Assembly (NCBI GenBank): GCA_033439265.1
Contig: JAVTVX010000024.1
Location: 10,275,001 to 10,339,000, forward strand
Reading direction: 5' to 3'
DNA from: Dillenia suffruticosa
Taxonomy: Eukaryota; Streptophyta; Magnoliopsida; Dilleniales; Dilleniaceae
Length of the DNA: 64,000 nt
This document shows positions 35,607-48,026 of the stretch, one piece after another. The position numbers and the translations under genes are program-made. The notes beneath the pieces are model-generated. The model made no database searches. It had not been told where the DNA came from and saw nothing but the letters and a program-made list of their open reading frames with translations. Every line of letters starts with the position of its first letter. Positions within the stretch are counted from its first letter, which is position 1.

Positions 35607-38011
35607 TGCTACGCCCGATCCTCTACTCGAGCACGTAACAATCGTTACATTATTTCGGTATACGGATAAAATCTCCTCATATACTGGGACAACACAAAAC
35701 ATTCCACCTGTTCAAACCTATTTTCAAAACTATTCAAAATCATACAAAAAACCAACCCGATCCATCCAATCTCAATAACATGCACGAGCCCAACTCGACC
35801 ATTCCAATTCCAATGCACGCTCTAAACCAATACAGTCAATAATTAATTTTCAAAATTCACAATAAAAGTACAAATGTCCCACATAAACAAATAAGTTCGT
35901 AAAAGTAAATTTAATATCATTTACAAGATTTTAAATGGTCTAAAAGTGGATTCTATTAATACTTGTCCACAAAAAAAGAAAATAAAACAAGTATCAATCG
36001 AATCCAAACAAAATAAAAGTACAAAATTTTCCTTTCATAGATTTTACTACATTAATCCCAAAAATAGAAACTACACTATCAATACCTATCAAAGATTAGT
36101 AAAAACACTCTTTCAATCGTTCCAAACAAAATCTCCCATCTAAACTTTTTCTGAAAAATGTGAAAAATAGGAGTGAGTGGTATAAATACTGAGTGGAATG
36201 CAATGACATAATTGTGCAATAAGTGAGGGGTGAGTGTGGGAAAGTTAAAAAAACACATATGTCATAAACAATTTATTTCATAAGAAATATGTTAAGCAAA
36301 TCGGAATAATTTCAAATAAATATGCATCCATAGACTTTAAACTTTCCAAAAATCATGGGGTTTCTCTAAAAAAAACACTTACATCCAAGGTTTGTCCTAA
36401 CCCGTGTAGACGCCTGTCAAAGGGTTTGCAATCCACTTATTTCAAAATATTATATCCTCTTACCTTGACGTTGACTAGTACCTCACCGGGGTGCATCAGA
36501 TATAGCAAGATTTCGGTAGAGGGAGTCACGTTTGCCTCCCTCGCTCATCCAACCCCAACCACGTTACACCATTAGGTCGTTTCATGAAGAGAATGCCTAT
36601 AGTCATTTACCTCATGTACCATTCTTTCACAAATATGCAAATCACATTTCGTGTACCATATTTTAACAAACAATTTTCAAAATCATACAAAAACATTCAT
36701 GAATCAAATATTCAACAAAATATGACACACATTCATTTATAAATATAATGGATGTATATGTGATTCAAATCTTTATTTCGAATATCCTACAATTACAAAA
36801 ATTTATATAAAAATTATAAAATCATTTAAAATCATTTATTAAAGAATTTAAAATAATTTGCTCATTTAAAAGTACAATAAACCATCCATTCACCTTTTTG
36901 GAGAGTAATCACTCACAAATTTCTCAACCAAGTGAGAATTATCCCCTTTCAGCTTCCCCAATGTCTTAACCTAATTTGTTGGTAATAATTTAATTATTAA
37001 ATCACATACCAATATTAGAACAAATATTTCTCCTTAATATTTTCACAATTCTAGTTTTCCAATAAAATTTTCAATTAACATAGTTAAGAGAAAATGACTA
37101 TAACTTTCACCACACACATCCAAATTAGATGATTCTTATCCCAAATTAAAAATAAGATATAGATCTAGAAGTTTTATATTCAGAGTTTAGCCTAATTTAG
37201 TTTAGAAAGTATCTCAAAATTGAAGGGAAATAAGGAATCAGAATAGGGGTAGAACATGACATTTCTGCACCATGAAATTCTTTGAAAAATCATAACAAAT
37301 CCAATTCTTATAAGATTTCAACGAGTTACATCTTATTTTCAAGATATGAGAGTCTAGTTTCATATGCAAAAAGCTTAACTTGATTTACTCTTGTATAGAG
37401 ATAGTTATATGGAAAAGATCATAGTATGCTTATTATGCAAAAATTAAGAATTTCAGGGGAAAGTAAGCAAATTCGAATCCAGTAAGGTGGGTCATTATCT
37501 GCATGGTTTCTCATACTAAAAATAATAGAAAATCAAGGAAAAATCAAGGGAAAATCAAAGGAACCAAAATACGCACTCATTTAGGGTTTCTTTGTATGTT
37601 GAACGGAGGAAAAGAGGGTTTGGACTTGAGAACCAAAATCAAACTATGAATTTGCTTCAACAACCGAATAGATAGTTAGAAAAGGGTTGGATTTTGGTTA
37701 TAGTTGGAGACAATAGAGAGAAAATGAAGGGATTTCTGAAGATCTTACTAGGCACAACAATGATGAAGATGAGATCGAAGATGTTCTTAGGTTTTGATTC
37801 TTGATCTCAATGGTTTCTCACTTTCCAAAGGTTGAATCTTGGGCACAAAATGGCTGCAGATAGGAGTGAATTCATTGGGTGATTGGAGAGAGAGAGAGAG
37901 ATGAAAGAGAGATGAGGGAGAGATGAGAAGCCAAGAGAGAGGGAGATAGTTGTTTTGGGAAAGTGAAATGTTAACTTTTCTTTTTCTTTTTTTTTTCTTG
38001 GTGCTATAACA
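35607..38011 (-). repeat. GYP-1 3' LTR (left)
   Basis: About 2405 bp from tgctacgccc to gtgctataaca. Homologous to 46442-48026 plus 50940-51756. Shared landmarks are caagacattccacct/caaaacattccacct, gtgagggg.gagtgtg, the agagagagagag tract (about 37890) and the T-rich terminal run. The open frame at 37807-38124 is not a gene. Confidence 0.93.
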
Positions 38012-38027
38012 CTAAATTCCCTAAAAG
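38012..38027 (-). promoter_or_regulatory. GYP-1 polypurine tract region
   Basis: On the minus strand tcttttagggaatttag directly precedes the 3' LTR, in the place of the Gypsy plus-strand primer. It is diverged from a purine-only tract, so the assignment rests on position. Confidence 0.55.
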
Positions 38028-38089
38028 AAATTTTGTTCTCGAAATTTAAAAGAAAATTATTCATAAAAAAGGTAGGGATATTGTTTCTG

Positions 38090-39700
38090 CATCGTACCTT
38101 TGGGTTCCCAAGTCTCTTCCTCAATTTGGTTACTTCTCCACAGTACCTTGACCATAGGGATTTGTTTACTTCTCAATTGTTTGGTCTGTCGATCAATGAT
38201 CTTTATTGGTTATACTTTGAAACTCAAATTCTCATTTAACTCTACCGAGGAGCTTCCAATATATGCAAAGGATCCGCTAAGTACTTTTTCAACATCGAGA
38301 CATGAAAAACACCGTGGATCCTTTACAATTCCGGCGACAAGTCTAACTAGTATGCCACTTGTCCAATCTTTTCAAGGATTTTGAAGGGACCGATGTATTG
38401 AGGGTTTAACTTTTCTCGTTTCTGAAATCGAATTATTCCCTTCCAAAGAGAGACTTTTAAAAACACCCTATCTCATACTTTGAATTCCAAAGGTCTTCTT
38501 CTCTTGTTGGTATAGCTCTTGATCTTGTGCTACCTTCATTCTTTCTTGAATCAGCTTCACCTTTTCTATAGTAGCCGTGATCAATTCTATATTTTCAATC
38601 TTTCTCTCTCTAAGCTCGTCCCAATACAATGGAGTCCGACACTTCCTTTCGTAAAGAGTTTCATAGGAAGGCATCCCTATACTAGTTTGATAATTGTTAT
38701 TATAGGCGAATTCAACCAATAAAAGGTGCTAGTCCCAACTTCCTTGGAAATCTAATACACATGCCCTCAACATGTCCTCTAAAATCTGAATTGTACGCTC
38801 TGATTGCCCATCAGTCTGAGGAAGAAAAGCAGTACTAAATTTTAGTTTAGTCCCTAAGGACTCTTGTAGCTTAGGCCAAAATCTAGAAGTAATCAAGGAT
38901 CACGGTCTGATACAATGGATATCGGAATATCGTGAAGTCTCATGATCTCGTTAATATATAATTTAGCCAATATTTCCAAAGAATAGGTGTTCTGAATCGG
39001 CAAGAAGTGAGTCGACTTGGTGAGACAGTCCACAATCACCCAAACGGCATCGTGACGTCTTGGAGTATGTGGCAATCCCACAACGAAATCTATAGTAATA
39101 TGTTCCTACTTCCATTCGGGAATCGGTAATGGTTGGAGGACACTGGCTGGCCTCTGGTGTTCATTTTGACTTGTTAGCACACTAGACATCTAGCAACAAA
39201 CTCAACTATCTCTCTCTTCAATACGGACCATCAATATGAATCCTTGATAGTTCGATACATCTTAATACTCCCCGAATGTATAGCATAAGTCGAGAAATGG
39301 GCCTCTTCAAATATGGCATTTCGGAGATCCTCATTCTTCAGAATACGTATGCATCTCCCATAAGTTACAAGTTTATCTTCCCGGATTTGAAACTCACCAC
39401 CTTTCTCTTTTTGAATCTTCTCCACTACGCCCTTCAATTCCTCATCGATCGCTTGAAGCTCCTGAATGCAGTCTACCAAAGTAGGCCTCACCATAAACTT
39501 GGCTAATAGAGTATCTTGATCATCCTTAGACAATTCGACTCCAAGGGCACAAAATCCAACCAAATAAGAGAGATAGAAACTCCCTTGATTTGCAGAAGTT
39601 GAAGGCTTGCGACTTAAAGCATCTGCAACAACATTCGCCTTCCCAGGTGATAATCAATCACAAATCTTAATCTTTGATTAGTTCCAACCACCTCCACTGC
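38090..39700 (-). pseudogene. GYP-1 integrase and chromodomain remnant
   Basis: In minus-strand order: zinc-binding part with AIHSGSIKMYRT (about 39250-39290) and CLVC (about 39190); core with GLPHTPRRHDAVWVIVDCLT (about 39020-39080) and IVSDRDP (38893-38913); QTDGQSERTIQILEDML (about 38780-38830); then EFAYNNNYQTSIGM and PLYWDE (38600-38720). A chromodomain-like tail follows (IIDRQTKQLRSKQIPMVKV then LWRSNQIEEETWE, about 38110-38220). Frameshifts near 38890, 38720 and 38470 break the frame. The order and tail are those of a chromovirus. Confidence 0.88.
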
Positions 39701-41015
39701 CTCAAGTTTAACTCCTTCTAAGTAAGCAAGTATTTCAGACTTTTGTGGTCGGTGAAGATCTTGTATGTAATCCCGTAAAAATAATGCCGCCAAATCTTTA
39801 AAGTAAAGATAATGGTAGTTAGCTCTAAATCATGAGTAGGGTAGTTTACTTCATGTTTCTTTAATTGGTGAAAGGCATAAATAATTACCCTATTGCATTG
39901 CATCAACACATGCCCTAGTCCTTGCTTACTAGTATCACTGTATACCACAAAATTAACACCACCGCTAATAGGAAGGGCAAGAATAGGGGTGGAGGTCATT
40001 CTTCGCTTAAGCTCTTGAAAACTACTCTCACACATTTCGTTCCATTCGAACTTGACTCCCTTTCGAGTCAAATTAGTCATTGGAGCTACTATATTTGAGA
40101 ATCTTTCTATGAATCTATGATCATACCCTATTAATCCGAGAAAACTTCTCACTTCAGTGACATTCTTAGGCTACTCCTACTTCAGAATGGCTTCTACCTT
40201 TTTTGGATCCATAAAATCCCATCTTTGGAAACCACATGTCCCAAAAACGCAAACTCTCTTAATCAAAACTCTTATTTGGAAAATTTGACATATAACTCCT
40301 TCTCTTTAAGAGTTTCCAATATGGTTCGGAGATGTTCGGAATGTTTTTCATCACTCTTGGAATATACCAGGATGTCGTTGATGAATACTATGACAAATTT
40401 TTCAAGATAGGGATGAAACATTCGATTCATGAGATCCATGAAGGCTGCAGGAGTATTCGTCAACCTAAAGGTTATTACCAGAAATTCATAGTATCCATAC
40501 CGCATCCTAAATGAGGTCTTGTGTATATCATCACCCTTGATCCTTAGTTGATGATACCCCGATCTCAAATCTATCTTTGAGAATATATTATCCCCTTGAA
40601 GTTGATAAAAAAGATCATCAATTCTCGGGAGAGGATACTTGTTCTTGATTGTTACCTTATTGAGTTGTCGATAATTAATACATAACCGGAGGGTTCTGTG
40701 ATTCTTCTTTACAAATAGAACCAGAGCACCCCAAGGGAAAGTACTCGGCCTGATGAACCCCTTGTTCAATAACTCTTGGAGCTAAATCTTCAACTCTTTT
40801 AACTCTGCGGGTATCATTCGATAGGGAGGAATTGAGATTGGAGCAGGCCGGGAATTAAATTAATAGAGAAGTAAAATTTCCGAACAGGAGGTAGCCCAGA
40901 CAATTCTTCTAGGAAGACATTAGGAAATTCATTCACCATAGGAACAGAATCTAAATTAGAACTTCCCACCGTGGTATCAATAATGTGAGCTAAATAAATT
41001 TTGCATCCTTTATGC
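39700..41015 (-). pseudogene. GYP-1 reverse transcriptase and RNase H remnant
   Basis: The RT segment (40272-40769) shows [35 protein letters not shown], and [15 protein letters not shown]. The active-site block reads [11 protein letters not shown], with asparagine (codon 40377-40379) where the family has the first aspartate of F/YxDD. RNase H follows (39718-40152: [45 protein letters not shown]). Stops lie between the pieces (near 40770 and 40160). Upstream, 40814-41015 carries the linker (FPNVFLEELSGLPP). Even without the stops, the substitution would be expected to abolish polymerase activity. Confidence 0.93.
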
Positions 41016-42094
41016 ACTAATGTCACGCCCCAAACCGGGATCGTGAACAGCCGCCCGTTGCCCCTGAATGCCGGCTGTATTTTTACAGAAAATTGGACAG
41101 AATCTCCCCATAAATCGGAGGTTTCCCATGTACAATTATACCTGTATAATCCAAATCATCCTGTACAATACACAAATGGCCATCCCGACCTCTCCAAAAT
41201 CAACAAATACCACAGCCAACATTCAGAACAACGCAAGACTATAAACAAACCTAGCCACAGACCTCTACTATCATGCCCAACTAGAGCATGAGCAGCCGCT
41301 ATACCGAGCGGACCTACGTTTATACGATATATATCACATTTCCCAAGTAACATTCAAGTACGTACAATCGCCTCAATGCAAATGAAATATGAGAGTTAAA
41401 CTATACAGTCATCCCAAAATAAGTACATGGCCAACTACGGACCTCTATGTCAAGACCTCGCAGGGTTGAAACTAAATTAAAAGTAAATCTTACCGTCGGA
41501 AATACCAACTCCGCTCTAGAGCCTGTAACGTCGCTCTATCACAATAAACCTGTCTGAGGAGAGAAAATAGAGGGGTGAGTATCATGGGAAGATACTCAGT
41601 GAGTGAGGGGGATAATATCCAGCATAAATAGTATAGGTGAACAATTGGAGTGTCAAATAATATCATTTGAAACAAAAATTTACATTTCGTGACAAAACAT
41701 GATATGTTTAACAATTTGAAATCATTTAACCAATCACACGATAACAAGCATATATGCATCCATTTAAAATCAAGTAATGTCAGAGCGAGCCAAAAATAGT
41801 CCCGGCAAAGGTCAACCGTGACCAAGGACAGGCGCGTCGGGGGTTTTTATTATGCATAGACTTTAAAACGCTCTCTACCCCGACGTTGGCCATGAGCTCG
41901 CTGGGGCCAACTCATCAACGTGTATAGGACCCCGCCCGGTGCTAGACGGTGGCGTCACACACGTCCTCCCCCTACGTGGGTTCAACCGGCCGCGCCTATA
42001 GCCTTTAGAATAAATGACGTTTGCGGATACCTCCTGCAGAAGCGTATCCGGGCAACCCGTGCCTCTACAAACGCCCTTTGTAGCTACGGAATCA

Positions 42095-42170
42095 TCATAA
42101 TATCACAAGAGCACAACGTCCCATAGTATCACAAGGGCACAACGTCCCAGGGCACAACGTCCCACAAGTA
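42095..42170 (+). repeat. SOLO-1 short tandem array
   Basis: The unit cacaagagcacaacgtccca, about 17-26 bp with variable spacing, is present three times. It lies at the same relative place as the 38-bp array in SOLO-2. Confidence 0.75.
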
Positions 42171-43399
42171 TCATCACATCATCACATAACTAGTGGGCAT
42201 CCAACCCACGTAGTTCATCAAAAACATTTTAAATTTGCGTGCCAATACGTCTCTTCAATTCATTTCGAAACAGCATATCAATGCAACGGTATAAAATGAA
42301 ATTTATACATTTTCAAGTAATGGCACAATTATTGTTTCATTTCAAACCATGGATGCATAGTGATTGTAAATATAATTCAAGACACTCCAAAAATCACAAA
42401 ACAGATTTCTAAATTTAATATCACACGTCAACGAATGCATATCAAAGCATGTTTCATCGAAAATGCGACAGAAAATACATTTTACTATTTTATGCAAGAG
42501 ATTAGAGTCCCACTCACAGTTTACGGGAGGGAAGTCACTCCCTACTGACAAGCCAAATCGGATCTGACCGCTCGAGTCTCCAAAAGGTCAACCTAAATCA
42601 GATTATCAACATTTAATATCAAATAAAGGCCAAATCAGGGATTTTCAATTTTTCCCTTCCAATTTCTCCCACCTAATTTACAAAACTTCGTCATAGATTC
42701 TCGTTTCCTCAATTTCGAATCATCTGACTCACCAATGGTCAAGTTTCTAATATTTCTCATTTTTTTGTCTATTTTTCCTCGAATGTCACACATTTCAATA
42801 TATTATGTAACTCTCGATCTAAATTCCATCTACTTTCGATAGAATTAATTCAAATATTGAAAAGGTTGCATCTCTTACCTAGGGTTTTCTCAGATTTCCG
42901 GATTTAGCTTTCGTTCGCCCGTCAACCTGGTCTAAAACCTATAATATTACCAAATTTTAATTATATTAGAAACAACTAAATTTCTAACACGAAACCCTAG
43001 AACTTCAACCAAATATAGTCGTTACCTGCAGTACAGAAGATGCAGGTGAGCTCTCGAAGGGAAAAGCCGATCGTGGGCTCGTGGGCCGCAGGCTGGCGGG
43101 CTGATGGGCTGGCCGCCTGGTGGGCCTACGGGTCTGATGGGTCTGGTGGGCCGCGGGCCGGACTGGGCCGCGTGGCTAGGGCTCGCAATTGCGAGCTGGA
43201 TCGAGTGCTCGCGCAGTGGGTCGCGCGCTGGAGCGCTCGCGCTCGTGCTGGGGCACGCTCGAGCAGTGGATCGCGCGCTGGGGCGCGCTGTGCTCGTGCT
43301 GGGGCGTGCTGGAGGGCGCACTGGCACAGGGGAGCCTGTGCTGGGGCATGCTAGGGCGCGCAGAGGCTCGTGTAGAGGGTCGCGCACTGCTCGCGCTGG

Positions 43400-43640
43400 G
43401 CTCGTGCGCTGGCTCGTGCTGGGTCGCGAGCTGGCTCGCGCTGGGTCGCGAGCTGGCTCGCGCTGGGTCACAAGCTGGGTCGCGCGCTAGCTCGCGCTGG
43501 GTCGCGAGCTGGCTCGCGCTGGGTCGCGAGCTGGCTCGCGCTGGGTCGCGAGCTGGCTCGCGCTGGGTGGCGCTGGCTCGCGCGCTGGGCCACGCGCTGG
43601 CTCGTGCTGGGTCGCGCTGGCTCGCGCGCTGGGTAGCATG
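43400..43640 (+). repeat. CpG-dense 22-bp minisatellite in SOLO-1
   Basis: The unit gctggctcgcgctgggtcgcg(a), about 22 bp, is repeated head to tail about six to eight times with variants. The broader 43040-43760 is GC-rich with very frequent CG. Because stop codons are rare in such sequence, long but meaningless frames appear on both strands. Confidence 0.9.
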
Positions 43641-44047
43641 CAGGGCTCGCTGGAGATCGAGGAGGCAGCACCGGAGCTGGTGCAGGGATCGCGCAGCTCG
43701 TGCGCAAGCGCAAGGTCGTGTGCTCGCGCGATCGCGTGCTCACGCTCGCGTGGGGAAACGCAAGCTGCAGTCGCGCACGAAGGGGAGAGGGGAGCTGCTG
43801 CCGAGCGCGGTGGTGTGTGCTCGCGGGAGGAGGAGAGAGCGACAGAGGGATAGAGAGAGAGCAGCGAGAGGTAGAGAGAGAGTGAGAACGAGGGAAAGAG
43901 GGAGAGACAGTGAGAGAGTGAGATGGTGGTGGTGGTGGTTGATCGCGGTGGAGGAGAGCCGCGGACTCGGCGAGGGACGGCGGCGGGTCACGGGAAGGGG
44001 AAAAGTCGGGGAGAGAGGAAGAGAGGGAGAGAGAGAGAAAGGGGAAG

Positions 44048-44070
44048 AATTAGGGCTTTAAGCCCTAATT
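44048..44070. repeat. Inverted repeat near SOLO-1 right end
   Basis: Arms aattagggct and agccctaatt with loop tta; the stem is 10 bp and perfect. It contains a TTAGGG/CCCTAA core like a plant telobox. The equivalent place in SOLO-2 also carries inverted repeats. Confidence 0.85.
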
Positions 44071-44131
44071 CGATTTTTCTCTTTTTGTTTTTTTTTTTTT
44101 TTTTTTAATATATAGTTGGTGTTACAATTAA

Positions 44132-44530
44132 TCTCTACGCATTAAGAGCTGAAATTACACAGCTCGGCAAGACTCTCTGCTTACCATAGAACACAAGCGG
44201 AGGGCTTTCCGGTTTGCGGAATTCCACTTCCTTGGTGAAACAGTTTATTGAAGCTCTGTGAAGACATAACCAATCCATGCCTAGTATGGCATCAAAATCT
44301 TTCATTTCCAACGGAATCAAGTCTGTTTCGAGAGTTATCTTACTGACCTTCACTTCACAATTCATATATACAGTATCCCTAAGCAACTGCTCTCCCAAAG
44401 GGGTGATAACCAACAATTCTTCAACAAGCGGAGTTAAAGGTCTATCAGAATGTTTAGCGAATTATGTACTCACAAATGAATTATTAGATCCCATATCTAT
44501 TAGTATATGAGCATCTACCCCAAAGATTTT
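44132..44530 (-). pseudogene. GYP-1 protease remnant
   Basis: The minus strand reads AHILIDMGSNNSFVS (about 44475-44525), the retropepsin active-site block with DMG where relatives have DPG or DSG. A stop follows near 44463, then ITPLGEQLLRDTVYMNC and DFDAILGMDWLCLHRA (44230-44400), the typical end of the domain. It runs into the SOLO-1 insertion at its C-terminal side. Confidence 0.85.
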
Positions 44531-44789
44531 CATCATACCTATCAATATAGATTATAAACAAAATCATTAGTCAACTCACAAATTTATCATTCATATATAG
44601 CCCTTTATGACATTCTATTGCATTATATAATCATGATCAATTCATATATCTACCTACTATAGAAATTCACCCTCTGATATAATCATAATATCATACTACT
44701 GATCATAAACAAAATCATATCATTGATATTCTTCAAATCATAATAATAACAATCTATATCATATTTTTAAGTTAGTTAGTTCAAGTTCC
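44531..44789 (-). other. GYP-1 gag-pol spacer
   Basis: AT-rich sequence between the gag end and the protease block; nothing recognised beyond element context. Confidence 0.4.
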
Positions 44790-46169
44790 AAAGTGGTTTA
44801 CCTGTAACCACGTCCGGATTGGCTTGGACTTCTTCGTTGGTCATAGCATAGATTCTTGCTTGAGATGTAGGGATGGGGATGTTGAGTGGGGGCAGCTACA
44901 GTATTGCTTTTTGTGCCCGTCCTAAGAGTAACATTGGTGGAAAGTATCGAAGTAATAGTCTGGTCTCTTTTGGAACCACTAGGAGGTCCCCAAACTTGAC
45001 GACTTCCTTACCTTTTTGCATTCAACTTCGGACAAGCGTATCGGAGGTGACCTTCCTTCTCGCAATGATAATATCTTTTGGGTCTCCTACACAGACCCAA
45101 ATAGTATCCCTTGCAAATTAGGCAAAATTCTCCTCTACCACCTCTCGATCTTACTCCCGTACAAACGGTTCTGCTTGAAGCATCTAGCTTGAAAGCTGAT
45201 TGGCTTTGGGGAGAGCCAACCAACCCTGAAACGGATCCACCACCATAAGAGCCCGTGTTTCTGTTATTCTTAGAACTTTGACCTGGAATGAAACCAGTCG
45301 ATCTTTTTCTTCTCACATGGTGTTATCTGACTTTGTTTCTCTCTATCACCATTTTCTCGGCCCTTAAAGCCAAGTTTAGGACATCTTGGAATGTATGCCG
45401 TTTAGTGACAGACATTTTCTCTCTCATTCTCAAGTTCAATCTCGATTCAAATTTTGCACACAGGGACTCTTCAGAATTTACAAACTTTGGAACATAAGTG
45501 GCAAGTTCTCTCAATTCTGCCTTATATTCAGACACCATCTTGTTTCCTTAAGCAACCTTGAAGAATTCTTCTCTCTTCTAGCCTCTATGGAACCGTGTAT
45601 AATGTTTCTCCTCAAAAGCTCTGAAAAACTCTCCCCATATAAATGGTGTAGTCGCTCTAGCCTCACATTTTCCCACCACGTCTTAGCATCCTTATCCAAT
45701 AATTTCATTGCCACCCATAATTTCGTCTTATCATCTAGTCTCATGTCGGTGACAGTGTCTTGAATTCGACCAATCCACTCTTTGGCCACGGAAGCATCAC
45801 ACGTGTTGGAGAATGTCTCACATCGAGTTGTCTTATCTCTATGATTAGTTTTGACAACTCAACCGTAGGACGATTGGTTGATGCAACAGCCGGAGGAGTA
45901 GGTGCTATGGGAACACTATGTGCAACTACCGGCATAGGAGGAGGAACCGGCGGAGGAGCTGAAGTTGGATGCAAAGTTTGGTACTGTGCTCTGTAAGTAC
46001 TCTACCACTCCATCACTTGCTGGAGGGTGGCTATAGGAAGAGCAGGAATCCCGATTGAAGGGGCTGAGTGTATAGACACTGACGGAGGTAGAGCATGTGA
46101 TGATGACTCATCCTCACGCTCTTGAGGAGGAATTTCGTTTATATTCATCATCTTTCTATGTGGAGGCAT
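44790..46169 (-). pseudogene. GYP-1 gag remnant
   Basis: The likely start is the ATG complementary to 46167-46169 (MPPHRKMMNINEIPP). A proline-rich region follows (HPTSAPPPVPPPMPVVAHS, about 45915-45974). Then come the capsid segment (WIGRIQDTV, LWVAMKLLDKDAKTWW; about 45650-45780), a second half (EYKAELRELATYVPKFVNSE, about 45470-45530), and a nucleocapsid with a CCHC knuckle (YHCEKEGHLRYACP, about 45025-45065). In-frame stop near 46008 and frameshifts near 45790, 45540 and 45320 break it into short frames. Confidence 0.88.
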
Positions 46170-46418
46170 GATTATCTATAAAAGAAAAGTGATGTTTAGC
46201 ACACAGGGTTAAGTAAGAGACTAATTACTTAACCCCCTAAAAATGATGCTCCTAGTTCTCTTGGAATCCATGGAAGACTTTTGTGCATCTTTTGAAAAAT
46301 CATTTTTTTTAAGATCTGAATTTTTAGTAGGAAAAAAACGCTCTTAAAACTTTTGAAAATCTATTGGGGATATTTGGAGACATTTCAAATATTCAAACAT
46401 TTTAAAAATCGAGCATAA

Positions 46419-46434
46419 CCTGGCTCTGTTACCA
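46419..46434 (-). promoter_or_regulatory. GYP-1 primer-binding site
   Basis: On the minus strand tggtaacagagccagg lies seven bases inside the 5' LTR border (46442). It resembles the initiator-Met primer site tggtatcagagc. Confidence 0.75.
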
Positions 46435-46441
46435 ATAAAGT

Positions 46442-48026
46442 TGTCACATCTCGACCCTCGAGTTGATCACCAACAATCGTCGCATTATTTTGGCATACGG
46501 GCAGAATCTCCCCATATATCGAGACAACGCAAGACATTCCACCTATTCAAACTTGTTGTCAAAATTATTTAAAATTATACAAAAGACCAACCGGTCTATC
46601 TAATCTCAACAGCATGACTGAGGCCAATCCGGCCATTCCAATTCCAATGCATACTCTAAATCAATACAGTCAACAATTAATTTTCAAAAATATTTTCAAA
46701 ATTCACAATAAAAGTACAAATGTCTCACATAAACAAAAATAAGTTCGTGAAAGTAAATTTAACATCATTTATAAGGTTTCAAATGGTTTAAGAGTGGATT
46801 CTACCAATATTTGCCACAAAAAAGAAAATAAAGCAAGTATCAATCGAATCCAAACCAAATAAAAGTACAAATTCTCATTTCATGGATTTTACTATATTAA
46901 TCCCAAAAATAGAAGTTACACTATCAATACCTATCAAAAATCAACAAAAACACTTTTCCAATCGTTCTAAGTGAACTTTCCAGTCTAAACTTACTCTAAA
47001 AAATATGAAAGAGAGGAGTGAGTATTATAAATATTCAGTGAGTGGAGTGTAATGATATAATTATGTAATAAGTGAGGGGTGAGTGTGAGAAAGTCAAAAA
47101 ACGCATGTGTCATAAATAACTCATTTAATAAGAAATATGTTCAGCAAATCGGCATAATTTCAAATAAACATGTATCCATAGACTTTAAACTTTATGAAAA
47201 TCACGGGGTTTCTCTAAAGAAAATACTTCTGCCCAATGTTTGACCTAACCCAGGTAGAAACCCATCAAGGGGTTTGCAATCCACTTATTTCGAAATACTA
47301 TATCCCCATACCTTGATGTTGACTCGTACCACACCGGGGTGCATTCAAATATAGCACAATTTCGGCAGAGGGAGCAACGTCTGCCTCCTTTACTCATCCA
47401 ATCCCAACCATGGTATCCCGTCGGGTCGCTCTGTGGAGGAAATGACTATAGTGATTTACCTCATGCACCATCCTTTGACAAATATCTAAATCACATTCCA
47501 TGTGTCATGTTTCAACAAACAATTCTCAAAATCATACCAAAGCACTCATGAATCAAATATTCAACAACATATGACATACATTCATTTATAAATACAATAA
47601 ATGCATATGTGATTCAAATCTTCATTTTAGATATTCCACAATCACAAAAATTTATATAAAAGATATAAATTCATTCAAAATCATTTATTAAAGAATTTAA
47701 AACAATTTACTCATTTAAAGGCACAACAAACCACCCATTCACCTTTTGGGAGGGTAATCACTATCAAAATTTTCAACCAATTGAGAATTATCACTCGTTC
47801 AACTTTGCCAATGCCTTAACCTAATTTATTGATCATAATTTAATCATTAAATCACATACCAATAGTAGAGCAATCATTTCTCCTTAATATTTTCACAATT
47901 CTAATTTTTCAATAAAATTTTCAATCTGCGCAGTCATGGGAAAATAGCTATAACATTTATTACGCACATCCAAATTAGATGATTCTTATCTCATATTAAA
48001 GATGAGACATAGATCTAGAAGTTGCA
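46442..48026 (-). repeat. GYP-1 5' LTR, left segment
   Basis: Begins tgtcacatctcg and is collinear with 35607-37167 of the 3' LTR. It is interrupted at 48026 by SOLO-2; ttgca (48022-48026) is the duplicated target. The open frames at 47339-47551 and 47986-48237 have no recognisable domain. Confidence 0.93.

Larger units (their letters stand above)
41021..44126 (-). mobile_element. SOLO-1: solo LTR of a second Gypsy family, inserted in GYP-1 pol
   Basis: 3106 bp, from tgtcacgccc to gttaca, flanked by actaa (41016-41020) and attaa (44127-44131), a 5-bp TSD with one change. GYP-1 sequence on either side joins within the protease-RT linker. It has no gag or pol. The terminal sequence (tgtcacgcccc on +, so ggggcgtgaca as the 3' end of the minus strand) suggests a Gypsy LTR in the same orientation as GYP-1. 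SOLO-2 is a homologue. It contains a short tandem array (42100-42170), a CpG-dense minisatellite (43400-43640), GA-rich sequence (43840-44045), an inverted repeat and a T run next to its right end. The open frames in 43022-44108 are low-complexity by-products. Confidence 0.88.

Noticed and set aside
43022-44108. Several overlapping long Arg/Ala/Ser-rich open frames on both strands
   Set aside because: They arise because the CpG-dense minisatellite of SOLO-1 lacks stop codons. Composition follows the repeat, no domain is present, and frames on opposite strands overlap.
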